Part shown: positions 17,391-27,600 of the stretch, piece by piece
Layout: each line of letters starts with the position of its first letter
How positions within the stretch are numbered: position 1 is the stretch's first letter
NCBI GenBank assembly: GCA_031272025.1
Contig: JAISUP010000035.1
Location: 1-49,749, forward strand
From: Bacteroidales bacterium
GTDB taxonomy: Bacteria; Bacteroidota; Bacteroidia; Bacteroidales; WCHB1-69
DNA: 49,749 bases
Reading direction: 5' to 3'
Translations under genes and position numbers: made by a program
Notes under the pieces: generated by a model
Told to the model about the DNA's origin: nothing
The model's database searches: none
The model's input: the letters and a program-made list of their open reading frames with translations, nothing else

Positions 17391-17398
17391 TATATTTG
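17391..17398 (+). promoter_or_regulatory. Upstream -7 box before recQ
   Basis: GTATATTTGC matches TAnnTTTG, 165 nt upstream of recQ. Between it and the nearer box lie two copies of AATAAAAAAAAATG (17461-17474 and 17480-17493), otherwise only AT-rich sequence. Confidence 0.35.
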
Positions 17399-17526
17399 CA
17401 TTGTCTTTTATTCATAATCTTTTATGAATATTCTTTTTAAAATTATTGTTTCAAGAAAAAAATAAAAAAAAATGGTGTAAATAAAAAAAAATGAGAGAAA
17501 GCGTGTCTTATATGAAAATATTTTTA

Positions 17527-17534
17527 TACTTTTG
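17527..17534 (+). promoter_or_regulatory. Proximal -7 box for recQ
   Basis: TACTTTTG matches TAnnTTTG. It contains the in-frame TTG at 17532, so that codon cannot start translation of this transcript; the ATGs at 17556 and 17565 remain. Confidence 0.5.
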
Positions 17535-17564
17535 TCTTATCATTATTGCAAGTTTATGATAGGG

Positions 17565-19766
17565 ATGAAAAACTATACAACCAAAGATCTTCATGATAAG
17601 TTGAAACAGTTTTTTGGGTTCTCTTCCTTTAAGGGCGATCAGTTGCGAATAATAAAGACTTTGTTAAAGGGGAAAGATTGTTTCGTGATTATGCCTACGG
17701 GAGGGGGGAAATCCATGTGTTATCAATTGCCCGCGCTATTGTTAGACGGGTGTGCGATTATCATTTCTCCCTTAATTGCATTGATGAAAAATCAGGTAGA
17801 TGCGATACGGAATTTTGGTACAGATAGTGGCATTGCTCATTTTTTAAATTCTTCGCTAAGCAAAATAGAAGTACAACAAGTACGGGATGACCTTATGTCG
17901 GGCAGGACAAAATTATTGTATGTAGCCCCCGAATCTTTAACTAAAGCCGAGAACGTGGATTTTTTTCAAGATGTGAATATTTCGTTTTATGCTATTGATG
18001 AAGCCCATTGTATTTCGGAATGGGGTCATGATTTTCGTCCGGAATACCGGCGGATACGTGCTATTGTTCAGGCGATAGGGAAAAATGTGCCCGTGATGGC
18101 ACTCACGGCAACGGCTACTCCAAAAGTACAAAGCGACATCATGAAAAATCTGTTGATGGATAAAGCAGAGGTTTTCATATCCTCTTTCAATCGCCCGAAC
18201 CTGTATTATGAAGTCAGGATAAAAACCACAGATGTAGATAAGGATGTCGTGAAATTTATTCGACAGCACCCCGGGAAATCGGGCATTGTTTATTGCCTGA
18301 GCCGGAAAAAAGTCGAAGATTTGTCGGCATTTTTGCAGGTAAACAAGATACGGGCGTTGCCTTATCATGCCGGTTTAGATGCACAAACCCGCATGGAAAA
18401 TCAAGATGCTTTTTTGATGGAAAAGGTCGATATTATCGTGGCAACGATTGCCTTTGGGATGGGCATAGATAAGCCGGACGTGCGTTTCGTGATGCATTAC
18501 GACATGCCCAAAAGTTTGGAAGGCTATTACCAAGAAACCGGACGTTCGGGGCGAGACAACGGGGAGGGACTTTGTATCGCCTTTTATGATTATAAAGATT
18601 TATTGAAATTAGAGAAATTCTCAAATAAAAAAACCGTGGCAGAGCAGGAAATAGTGAAACAACTGTTAGACGAGACCGCATCATACGCGGAATCTACCGG
18701 TTGTAGGAGAAAACACTTGCTCCATTATTTTGGAGAAACCTACGAAGCCGAAAATTGTGAAAATTGTGATAATTGTTTACATCCTAAACCAAAAATGAAC
18801 GTTACAGAACATATTCAATTAGCCATGGAAGTTATCCAACTGTTAAAACAGCAGTTTGATGAAGGCCACATTGTTAACATTATCCGCGGAGAAAAGACTA
18901 CCTCTGTGGTGAAGTTTAAACATAATAAAATGAAGCAGTTTGGGGAGGGACAAGAGTATGATGAGCACTTTTGGTCTTCTGTCATACGGGCTGCCCTGTT
19001 CGAGCAATTGCTCATGAAAAATGTCGAGAATCATTCTCTGCTTACCATTACAGAGAAAGGCGAGAGATATCTGCTTAATCCTTATGCTATCACGATGACA
19101 CGTCCGGTGTCCAAAGATGGGGAAGAAGATGAGGAGGCAGAAGCACAGGCTCCTGCTCAGGGTGGCGACGGGTTCGATAAAAACCTCTTGAAATTGCTTA
19201 CCGACTTACGGCGCAAAATATCGCAAAATGAAAATTTGCCGCCCTATATCATTTTCCAAGACCCTTCATTAGAGGATATGTGTATTCAGTATCCTACCAC
19301 GATTGATGAAATGACACACATATCAGGGGTAGGTACGGGAAAAGCACAAAAATACGGACAGCCTTTCGCCGATTTAATCAAAAAATACGTGAAAGATAAT
19401 GAAATAGAACGTCCGCAAGACATCGTTGTAAAGTCCGTAGTCAAAAAATCGGCAATTAAGGTATACATTATCCAAAGCATTGACCGGAAAGTGAGCCTCG
19501 AAGATATTGCTATTGCCAAAGGATTAGACATTGACGAACTCCTAACCGAAATAGAAAATATTGTCATTTCCGGCACGAAAATCAATTTAGACTATTACAT
19601 TGAAGATTATATTGATGCCGGTCATCAGGAAGATATTCTTAACTATTTTGCCGAAGCAGACAGCGATTCCGTGGAAAAGGCATTGGAAGAGTTGGGCGAA
19701 GACGAGTATTCCTACGAAGAAGTCCGGTTGATGCGAATTAAGTATCTGTCTGACGTTGGAAATTAG
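17565..19766 (+). CDS. recQ: ATP-dependent DNA helicase RecQ
   Basis: A superfamily 2, 3'-5' DNA helicase for replication-fork repair and recombination. From the ATG at 17565 the protein is 733 residues; an ATG 9 nt earlier is an equal alternative. Walker A is MPTGGGKS at about 43-50, motif II is DEAH at about 145-148 followed by the aromatic-rich loop CISEWGHDFRPEY, and motif VI is QETGRSGRD at about 322. The RecQ zinc site is a Cys cluster (CRRKHLLHYF, then CENCDNC) at about 380-404. An HRDC domain lies at about 555-620, followed by a roughly 110-residue acidic helical tail also seen in Bacteroides RecQ. Longer than E. coli RecQ because of the tail. Confidence 0.95.
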   Translation: MKNYTTKDLHDKLKQFFGFSSFKGDQLRIIKTLLKGKDCFVIMPTGGGKSMCYQLPALLLDGCAIIISPLIALMKNQVDAIRNFGTDSGIAHFLNSSLSKIEVQQVRDDLMSGRTKLLYVAPESLTKAENVDFFQDVNISFYAIDEAHCISEWGHDFRPEYRRIRAIVQAIGKNVPVMALTATATPKVQSDIMKNLLMDKAEVFISSFNRPNLYYEVRIKTTDVDKDVVKFIRQHPGKSGIVYCLSRKKVEDLSAFLQVNKIRALPYHAGLDAQTRMENQDAFLMEKVDIIVATIAFGMGIDKPDVRFVMHYDMPKSLEGYYQETGRSGRDNGEGLCIAFYDYKDLLKLEKFSNKKTVAEQEIVKQLLDETASYAESTGCRRKHLLHYFGETYEAENCENCDNCLHPKPKMNVTEHIQLAMEVIQLLKQQFDEGHIVNIIRGEKTTSVVKFKHNKMKQFGEGQEYDEHFWSSVIRAALFEQLLMKNVENHSLLTITEKGERYLLNPYAITMTRPVSKDGEEDEEAEAQAPAQGGDGFDKNLLKLLTDLRRKISQNENLPPYIIFQDPSLEDMCIQYPTTIDEMTHISGVGTGKAQKYGQPFADLIKKYVKDNEIERPQDIVVKSVVKKSAIKVYIIQSIDRKVSLEDIAIAKGLDIDELLTEIENIVISGTKINLDYYIEDYIDAGHQEDILNYFAEADSDSVEKALEELGEDEYSYEEVRLMRIKYLSDVGN

Positions 19767-19773
19767 TGCATTG

Positions 19774-20577
19774 ATGAAAACCGTAACCCTGATTAGCGAC
19801 TGGACATTACAAGACCCTTATATAGCCATGTTTAAAGGTCATTTATTATCATATATTCCTGATATACAAATTATTGACATTACTCATACGCTAAAAGCGT
19901 CCGACATCACACAAGCCGCCTTCATTATGCGTTACAGTTATCATGCTTTTCCAAAAAACACGTTGCATGTTTCACTTTCTGATTGGCTACGGTCATCTAC
20001 GTATCCCATAGTGTGTGCCGAACACGACACGCACTATTTTCTTGCCAAAGATAACGGCATCTTTTCGCTTATGTTTAATCGGGATGAAATGCCGTTGGCA
20101 TGGTCGCGCCCTGTTCATGTAGACAAAGAGACACTACAAACACGAGAACCGGCACTTTTTGATCAAAAGATACGCGAATTGATAGAGATGATAGAATTAT
20201 TTTTTTCCGGGAAAATGAACACCCTTTGTCCTGCATATTCTTCATTTAAAATTGCCTTTCCTTGCCATCCGCTTGCATCCATGTCAGGCAATACACTAAC
20301 AGGTAGCATCATCTATATTGATTCTGCCTTCAACGCCGTCACGAATATTCCCGTTTCTTTATTTATAGAAAAAATGGAAAATCGCCCTTTTGAAGCCCGC
20401 GTAAGGAATAAAAATTTGAAAACAACTTTGTACTATCCCACTTATCATGAAACGGATGAAATATATTTGCGCGGGAACCCGTTAGGGTATTTGGAAATCG
20501 CCTTCAATGAAAGTCCAATCGCGACATTAGCAGATTTGCACGTGGGCGAAGATACTTTAGAAATCATGTTAATTTAA
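19774..20577 (+). CDS. SAM hydroxide adenosyltransferase-family protein, divergent
   Basis: A member of the SAM hydroxide adenosyltransferase (DUF62/fluorinase-like) family, whose typical members hydrolyse S-adenosylmethionine to adenosine and methionine. The N-terminus TLISDWTLQDPYIAMFKG corresponds to TDFGxxDxYVGxMKG, followed by IIDITHTL; the C-terminal barrel keeps SIIYIDSAFNAVTNI and LGYLEIAFNESPIA. However, TDFG is SDWT, and the VVDPGVGT region with the catalytic Asp and Arg is replaced by SLSDWLRSSTYPI, so activity may be altered or lost. The ATG at 19774 is chosen over TTG 19756, which lies inside recQ. It follows recQ by 7 nt and precedes ftcD by 6 nt, suggesting co-transcription. 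Confidence 0.75.
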   Translation: MKTVTLISDWTLQDPYIAMFKGHLLSYIPDIQIIDITHTLKASDITQAAFIMRYSYHAFPKNTLHVSLSDWLRSSTYPIVCAEHDTHYFLAKDNGIFSLMFNRDEMPLAWSRPVHVDKETLQTREPALFDQKIRELIEMIELFFSGKMNTLCPAYSSFKIAFPCHPLASMSGNTLTGSIIYIDSAFNAVTNIPVSLFIEKMENRPFEARVRNKNLKTTLYYPTYHETDEIYLRGNPLGYLEIAFNESPIATLADLHVGEDTLEIMLI

Positions 20578-20583
20578 CAAATA

Positions 20584-22287
20584 ATGCAACAGATAATAGA
20601 ATGTGTTCCCAATTTTAGTGAGGGAAAAAATAGTGAAATCATAAAGCAGATTACCCAGACGATAGAGCAATCGGGTGGGGTGCAATTGTTAGATGTAGAT
20701 ATGGGTTATACCACTCATCGCACGGTAGTTACTTTCGTGGGCACACCTGAAGCCGTGATAGAAGCGGCTTTCCGGGGCATACAAAAGGCGAAGGAGTTGA
20801 TAGATATGCGTCTGCATCATGGCGAGCACCCGCGCTTTGGGGCTACCGATGTATGCCCGCTAATTCCGGTATCTAACATTAGCATGGAGGAGACGGCTCA
20901 ATACGCTCGAAAATTGGCAGAGCGGGTAGGTGCGGAGTTGGGAATACCGGTATATTGCTACGAGAACGCTGCTTTTGAAGACAAACGTCGCAATCTCGCG
21001 AATTGCAGGGCAGGTGAGTATGAAGGCTTAAAAGAAAAGATGAGCCATGCCGATTGGGCTCCCGATTTTGGTCCGGCAGTCTTTGACGAACATGTATCAA
21101 GGAGTGGGGCATCGGCAATAGGGGCACGCGACTTCTTAATAGCCGTAAACTATAATCTTAACACGACTTCGGTACGTCGCGCCAATGCCATTGCTTTCGA
21201 TGTACGCGAAAAAGGAAGACCTAAACGAGAAGGTAATTCTGTCGTGGGAAAAATAGTAAAAGACGAACGCGGGGAAACCATCTATATTCCGGGAACACTC
21301 AAATGTACGAAAGCCATTGGATGGTATATAGAAGAATATGGCATAGCACAAGTATCCATGAACATTACCAATACGCGGGAAACCCCTTTGCACGTTGCTT
21401 TTGAAGAGGTAACGGCGAAGGCTGCCGCCCGCGGGATTAGGGTTACCGGTACCGAAATCGTGGGACTTATTCCTAAAAACACGTTGATTGCTGCTGCCGA
21501 CTATTATTTGTCCAAGCAGAAGCGGTCGCGAGGGGTTTGTGAAGCAGAAAAAATTAAGATAGCCGTGAAGTCGATGGGGTTAGATGATCTCAAACCTTTC
21601 GTGCCGGAAGAGAAAGTGATAGAGTACATGATAGAAAAATCTGCGGCATCACGCAAGTTGGTGGATATGAGTTGTGCGGCATTCGCGCACGAGACGGCTT
21701 CGGAGAGTCCTGCCCCGGGGGGCGGCTCTATCGCGGCATACACGGGGGCACTTGCCGCCGCTTTAGGTACTATGGTTGCCAACCTCTCCGCGCACAAACC
21801 CGGTTGGGACAATCAATGGGAGTTTTTTTCCCGCTGGGCAGAAAAAGGTCAAAAACTAAAAGATGAGTTATTGCAACTCGTGGATGAAGATACGAAAGCA
21901 TTTAATAAAATTATGGATGCATTTGGCTTACCCAAGGGCAATGAGAATGAAAAAATGGAGCGTTCGCGAGCCATTCAAGAAGCAACCCGATATGCTACCG
22001 AAGTTCCTTTTAGAACATTACAACGGGTTTTTGAAGTTTTTGAAATTTGCGAAGCCATGATTAAGAAAGGGAATCCAAATTCGGTTACCGATGCCGGAAC
22101 CGGGGCGGCTTGTGCCCGTGCCGCGGCGACCGGTGCTTTTCTTAACGTGAAAATCAACGCATCTTCTTTGAAAGATAAAGACTTCGCGGAACAAATAGTT
22201 GCCGAAGCCCAAAGCCTCACGCGTAAAGCCATGCAATGGGAACAACGACTGATAAAAAAAGTAGAAAGGGTTATAGACCAAGCATAA
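20584..22287 (+). CDS. ftcD: Bifunctional glutamate formimidoyltransferase / formimidoyl-THF cyclodeaminase
   Basis: A fusion enzyme that moves the formimino group of N-formimino-L-glutamate to tetrahydrofolate and then deaminates it to 5,10-methenyl-THF, linking histidine breakdown to one-carbon metabolism. The transferase half spans residues 1 to about 325, opening with IIECVPNFSEGKN and containing LHHGEHPRFGATDVCPLIPV. The cyclodeaminase half runs from about 355 to 560 (FAHETASESPAPGGGSIAAY) and is complete. No hut genes adjoin it. It ends 16 nt from a convergent gene. Confidence 0.95.
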   Translation: MQQIIECVPNFSEGKNSEIIKQITQTIEQSGGVQLLDVDMGYTTHRTVVTFVGTPEAVIEAAFRGIQKAKELIDMRLHHGEHPRFGATDVCPLIPVSNISMEETAQYARKLAERVGAELGIPVYCYENAAFEDKRRNLANCRAGEYEGLKEKMSHADWAPDFGPAVFDEHVSRSGASAIGARDFLIAVNYNLNTTSVRRANAIAFDVREKGRPKREGNSVVGKIVKDERGETIYIPGTLKCTKAIGWYIEEYGIAQVSMNITNTRETPLHVAFEEVTAKAAARGIRVTGTEIVGLIPKNTLIAAADYYLSKQKRSRGVCEAEKIKIAVKSMGLDDLKPFVPEEKVIEYMIEKSAASRKLVDMSCAAFAHETASESPAPGGGSIAAYTGALAAALGTMVANLSAHKPGWDNQWEFFSRWAEKGQKLKDELLQLVDEDTKAFNKIMDAFGLPKGNENEKMERSRAIQEATRYATEVPFRTLQRVFEVFEICEAMIKKGNPNSVTDAGTGAACARAAATGAFLNVKINASSLKDKDFAEQIVAEAQSLTRKAMQWEQRLIKKVERVIDQA

Positions 22288-22303
22288 ATCAATAGGACTT
22301 TTA

Positions 22304-24445
22304 TTACCTTACCAATGTAACCGTGCCGGAACGTTCGTATACGGTACCGTCAGGTTGTTGGTATTGGAGATGATATACATATACCCCCATAGGTGCTTTT
22401 TGTTCGCGAAAAGTCCCGTTCCACCCTTTATTTGGGTCTGTAGTATAAAATACCAATTCTCCGGTACGTGCATAAATATGTAGGGTATAATGATTTAAGT
22501 CAACGAAAGAACTTACGGGCAAGAAAACGGGATTGTATTCGTTTTCGGGGCTAAATGCCGTGGGGATATACGAGGACGGGGATTGTTTGATTAGGATGTC
22601 GTTAGAGCGGGATTCCTCCCCGTCAGAGAATCGTCCGGGGGCAGTTTTTGCCACCACGCGATACGAAAATTCAGAACCATGCATCGACAAATCTGAAACA
22701 TCATCTTCGTAATATAAAATCAGGGGTTCGGGGTTTACCTGATCGAGAGCCTCGAAATCTATGTTACTTTGCATTTTTCTAAACACGAAATATTGGTCGG
22801 TTCCATTTTCCCACGCGCCCGAAGCATTCCATTGCAGTTCGTCTTTGTGGTCGCCTTGCCCTATGCCTCGCAATATGATGTTATGCGCGATATTCGATTC
22901 GGCAACAAGCATATCGCACGTGTTTTTTAAAAACGCCTTGTAATAATATAATTTTTCCTGCACCGACACATCAGGGTCGGTATAACTGTATTTTTGTTGT
23001 CCTGCAACATGAGAGAAGGTATTCAGGAGATAAAAATGCTCCGACAGTGTATCTTCGCTACGGTATAACAAAAGATAACTGAAAGGCAAAGTGTCGCCGC
23101 TGGTAGTTATGTTAATATCTATTCGCGAGAGGTCGTTTACAGAAACACTATTAATATATACAAAATTTTCAGAATCAGATACATTAAAGTCAAACCATAC
23201 CGGGGCTGCCGCTGCCGTGATATTGCCGTTGCTGTTTACTGCTCGCACCACGACAAGGTATTGCTGATTGTATTGCAAATTCGTGATAGTAAAAGCAGTG
23301 TACGTACTTGGAGTAGAGCCGGCAAGCATCCACGACATTCCCCCGTCCGTGGAGTACCAAATGTCGTAGCGTTCTAACCCGTTTTTCATGCGTTTGTAGG
23401 GGTTCCACGAAAGTGCACATTGGCGAGCACAGAAATCTAAAGTATATTCCGGCATCATGGTGGCTTGATATTCGGTACGGGTGCTGGCATTCATACACGA
23501 ATCAAGAGCCGCGATGGTATAATTATACACTTCAATAGAAGGGTCGCGTAAGAGGGCTCCGCTTGCTGTCGTGCTACTATCTACCCACGAGGTATTGAAC
23601 CGCCCGTAAATAGTATCTAAGGGAATAGCCCCCCCCAATTGCACGGGATCTTCTACATGAATAATGTAAGCATAGACATCGGGGGAAGATGAGGCTTCCC
23701 ACCCCAGCATCGTGTATCTCTTTTGAGGTTGGAGAACCGGGTTCACGGACACGCTATCTAATACCGGCTGTTTTGGGGGCGTTTTATCCGAAAAAACCCC
23801 GGATTGAACTCTTGAAACATTCTGGCAACTCACCCCTGACACGTTGCTTAATCGTATTTGATATTGTATCAGGTTATTGCATACCGAAACCGTATCGGCA
23901 TAATAAGAAATTGCACCTACCAATGGGGTAAAGTCGCTACTCCAAGGGTATTTCACGTAAACATCGTAACGACTGCTATAAGAAGGCAATGGGGGAATCA
24001 CGGGTGGGTTCCACTGCAACCCCGCGACGGCGGTATTCGTGATAGAAAGCGTGAACTCTATGGTTGCCAAGGTGTCGGAACGATACACTTGCCCCCCCCG
24101 TGAACGTGCTTCTACGTAAAACCATATTTTGGAAACCGTATGTGAATCAAGAAGATTGAAATAACAATTGCCAACATCCCACACGATTCCTGATTGAAAT
24201 TCATTAAACAAAACTCCATCCGTGGAATAATAGCAAGCATACTCTTTAAAGCCAACCGTGTCAATGAGATTACTCGCGTTTCGAGGAACATCCCATCGCA
24301 ATTTCACGTTACCATTGTTTTCCACGTTGGTCTCTACGCTCACGCAATAGAATTTAGGAACCCCTAACCCGTGTACCCATGAGACAAAAATTGCCCAAAA
24401 TACCACTAAAAAAAAGTATCTCTTTTTCACGATTTTTACATTCAT
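22304..24445 (-). CDS. T9SS type B sorting-domain protein with FN3-like repeats
   Basis: A large exported surface protein of 713 residues. The N-terminal signal is KIVKKRYFFLVVFWAIFVSW then VHG. Residues of about 35-610 form several fibronectin-III-like sandwiches (repeated VxLxWNP, YxVYxS and YxV patterns). The C-terminal 90 residues are a gliding-motility-associated C-terminal domain, the type B signal: YIPTAFSPENEYN, GELVFYTTDPNKGWNG, then APMGVYVYHLQY. Type B cargo is exported through the T9SS and normally needs a PorP/SprF-like partner, none of which is here. It follows sprA on the same strand but has its own -7 box. It carries two G8 runs (see findings). Ligand or function unknown. Confidence 0.85.
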   Translation of the reverse strand: MNVKIVKKRYFFLVVFWAIFVSWVHGLGVPKFYCVSVETNVENNGNVKLRWDVPRNASNLIDTVGFKEYACYYSTDGVLFNEFQSGIVWDVGNCYFNLLDSHTVSKIWFYVEARSRGGQVYRSDTLATIEFTLSITNTAVAGLQWNPPVIPPLPSYSSRYDVYVKYPWSSDFTPLVGAISYYADTVSVCNNLIQYQIRLSNVSGVSCQNVSRVQSGVFSDKTPPKQPVLDSVSVNPVLQPQKRYTMLGWEASSSPDVYAYIIHVEDPVQLGGAIPLDTIYGRFNTSWVDSSTTASGALLRDPSIEVYNYTIAALDSCMNASTRTEYQATMMPEYTLDFCARQCALSWNPYKRMKNGLERYDIWYSTDGGMSWMLAGSTPSTYTAFTITNLQYNQQYLVVVRAVNSNGNITAAAAPVWFDFNVSDSENFVYINSVSVNDLSRIDINITTSGDTLPFSYLLLYRSEDTLSEHFYLLNTFSHVAGQQKYSYTDPDVSVQEKLYYYKAFLKNTCDMLVAESNIAHNIILRGIGQGDHKDELQWNASGAWENGTDQYFVFRKMQSNIDFEALDQVNPEPLILYYEDDVSDLSMHGSEFSYRVVAKTAPGRFSDGEESRSNDILIKQSPSSYIPTAFSPENEYNPVFLPVSSFVDLNHYTLHIYARTGELVFYTTDPNKGWNGTFREQKAPMGVYVYHLQYQQPDGTVYERSGTVTLVR
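23629..23636 (-). repeat. G8 homopolymer in coding sequence
   Basis: Eight C on the + strand (eight G in the sense strand), at the codons for Leu-Gly-Gly-Ala of the type B sorting protein. A one-base slip would frameshift the gene before its C-terminal signal. Confidence 0.75.
24092..24099 (-). repeat. Second G8 homopolymer in the same gene
   Basis: Eight C on the + strand, at the Ser-Arg-Gly-Gly-Gln codons, about 118 codons after the start of the type B protein. Confidence 0.75.
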
Positions 24446-24456
24446 ATTTACGGTTG

Positions 24457-24464
24457 CAAAGGTA
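24457..24464 (-). promoter_or_regulatory. -7 box for the type B sorting-domain gene
   Basis: The - strand reads TACCTTTGC, 11 nt before the ATG at 24445, so the leader would be only a few nucleotides. Confidence 0.5.
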
Positions 24465-24581
24465 ACATAAAATTTTCAATTACGGTTGATAATTTTTTTT
24501 TTGTGAGGAGCTTCTATCAGGTGAAGTTCGGTGCCTTCGCGCTTACATGCCAGCGTCCAAGCGGGATGTGATGCTTTTTTT

Positions 24582-24589
24582 CCCCCCCC
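24582..24589 (-). repeat. G8-A7 tract just downstream of sprA
   Basis: On the - strand eight G are followed by seven A (24575-24581), 21 nt after the sprA stop codon. It begins a GC-rich stretch (about 24500-24574) that stands out from the AT-rich spacer. Confidence 0.75.
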
Positions 24590-24610
24590 AGATTATAGAT
24601 ATAAGACAGA

Positions 24611-27600
24611 TTATTGTGCCAACATCAATCTTACACTAAAACCACATTCAAGATTGGTGTTGTTGTATTGGTTCGCGCTTTTGAGATGGGGTTGATTGAT
24701 AATTTGGTCGTAATAAAAACGCAAACCTACCGTACTGCTTATTTGGTAGTCGGCAGAGACATTGATCGTGTATGAACGCGTTCCTGCAGATATATCTTTT
24801 TGATTTTCAACTACTTTTCTTAATGTAGTGATATTATCTTTCAATCCGAAACCTGCCGTGAGGTTAAGATCGCTTACAACTTCCCGTTTCATGCCTGAAA
24901 AGATAAAGCCTATTTTAAGGTCTTTAAAACGATACCCTGCCGTGAGTACCAATTCGTCTGATCCTGTTTCCGTGATTTGAGTATTGGCAAAACTGAGTGA
25001 TACGTCTCGTCGTTTTTTATATTCCACTTTCAATAGCAGGCTGTTTGCCAAGGTAAGGTCGAAACCGACAAGAGGTGCAAATTGTTGAGAAATACTCAAT
25101 TGTGCGATGTCTTGTGCAGGTAAAAAATTACCCAAGGCATCTTTATTGATAGAATTTCCCGCCCCGTCAGTTTTATAATTGATATTGGTGGTATAACTAC
25201 CCACGTTGTAATTAGAGGTATAGGCGTGCAAGAGTGAAAGATTTTGGAAATATTTATTCATTCCTTTCAGTCGGGTAAACCCGTTATAGTTTAGTCGCCA
25301 ATTGGGTAACGGGATGAGTGGAAATGGTGATTTCACGTTGACTTTATCCGGGTTTTTGCCGCCATATGATGCGAGGAAGGCTGCGACGAGTACTTCTTGT
25401 TGTACGGCACTATAACCATCGGGGTACCCTGTTTCCGGGTCAAGGGCGTTGGGGTCTCGCCCATTTCCCGTGTTGGCATTAGAAACCCGTTTAGCCATTT
25501 GTTCGCGCAAGGCTCTAAATTCGGCAAATTGTTTGTCGGCATTACCAAAAAATGTACCCAACGCGAAATAAGTCATGCTAAACGTACCCCCTGTTTTTGC
25601 CGTGTAACCCGAAGCAATTTTGCGTCCATCGTCATCTAAAGCTATCTGGTACACATCTGAATATCTCGTGTTTTTCATACGCGTTGCCGTTACCTCTATC
25701 CTGAAATCTTTAAAGGGTTCCACGGTGGCTCTAAAACTAATATTTTGATTATGATCTATTTGTGAATAAGAAGTGGACATTGAATCCGTAAGCCAGCCTT
25801 GCTCGGCGGCATTTTGCCGGAAAGCAATAAAATTATCCACGAAACGAGAAGGGTTGCCTAAGGGCTGCCCTCCAAAAACATACAGAAACCCCGGTGCACC
25901 TTTATGCGTGAACGAAAGCCCTAACAAATTTGACGGGTTCATGTAGCCGGGTAAAATATTCCCGTTGCTTTCACTATAATTGATCGAGGCATTGCGCACG
26001 GACATGAGCAACCGCAATGTCCCATCCAAAATATATTCCCCTATATTGACTTTAAATTCCTCTTCTTTTTTATTTCCATCTTCATCAACATTTTCTTTTC
26101 CGGTTTTTTTCTTCTTTTTATCCTTATCCGTATCTTTATCTTTATCCTTATCCAAATTATCGGGATTAGCGTTTTTGTTGGCGGCTTCTTTTTTTGCCTT
26201 TTCTTTTTCTTTCTTTTTACGGGCTTCCCATTCTGCTTTTTGTTTGGCAATTAGTCCATTGTTAACTTTTTTCAGATAGGGAACATTATTATAGAGGGTT
26301 TGCAGGTTAATATTCCCGTTTCCTTGTATGGTATTTCCGTTTTGTATGGTACTGCCAAGATAGGATAACGAAAGTGGGGAGGCGGTATAAGTGTAAGTTC
26401 CTGTATAGCGCACGTTGGCAGTAATCCAATTGAAAATAGGTATTTTATTGATAGGGATTTGATAAGAAGCGTTAATTTGTTGATTAAAGAGGTTGGTACG
26501 TCCTCCTTGTCCGAAACTGCGCCATATTGAATCTTTTTTAGCACGAGTATCTATAAGTCCTTGTGGTTCATCAATGCGTGCTTGTGCTTGTGCGCGATAC
26601 TCGAAGCGCAAAGCCTGAGTGAGATCCCACATTAAGGTATAGTCCCTGCTCCAGTCAAAACTCTTTACATAACTGGTATCTATAATAATATTTCCCTGAC
26701 TTTTTGGACGCAGTTTAAATTCGTTGAGTTCTCGAATTACTCCTGTGCGTATGGTTAATGATTTGGGTAATAAATAAAAGTTAAAGTCCCTAAATAATTG
26801 TAACCATTTTGATTTCAATCCCTTAACTCTCCCTAATGGTCGGTAATTTTTAGGATTATTATTAAAGGTATAGCCTAATTGTCCTTCGTGTCGATATTTA
26901 TTATCAAATTCTACCTCTATATCTCGACTTTTGGTTTCGGCATAAGAATATGAGAAATCAAGATTTTCCACGTCCCATGGTCTAATTTTAATAGGACCGT
27001 CGAAACTGCGTTCTTTGCGCACGTTCATCAAGTTAATATTTTGCCGTTGGGTCATGACCGTGGTAATGTGTCTGATAGAATCTCTTTCGTGTCCCGAATA
27101 TTCGCGCAAATCGGCGAGAAGTTTCACGTCAGGATTGAGCGGGTTATATTCGGGCATACTCATGTTAATAGAATAGTCGTAGTGTATCGGGATTTTGATG
27201 TTCCATTTTTCGGGAAACAGGATTTTACCCCCGTCTATATTGGTCGCGACATCAATGGTATAGAGCGTTTCTTGTTGTCTGTCATTAACCGATTGTTCGA
27301 GGCTACCGAAGCCGGGCGAGGAGTACGAGCCCGACAGGGTCAGGTCGCCGAGGTCGGCGAGATTAAGTCGTGCCCGTGCCAATGCCGCGAACCCTGTTTT
27401 ATCGTTAAATCCGGTAAGTCTCAATTCATTAACCCATATTTCTGCCGATTTGGGGAGCATGTCGTCGCCATCGTTGAGGTGTTGTTTTTTGGGGTTGCGT
27501 ACCCCTATCATTATCGTGGTTACATCGGCAAGGTTAGGCATACCCATGATGGTTACCCGATTTCCTTTTTCGTCGTAAGTATAATAAGGTTCCATGTTGC

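Noticed and set aside
24446-24610. tRNA or known RNA gene in the sprA/type B spacer
   Set aside because: No cloverleaf, CCA end or known RNA motif could be formed by eye; left as an unexplained GC-rich island.
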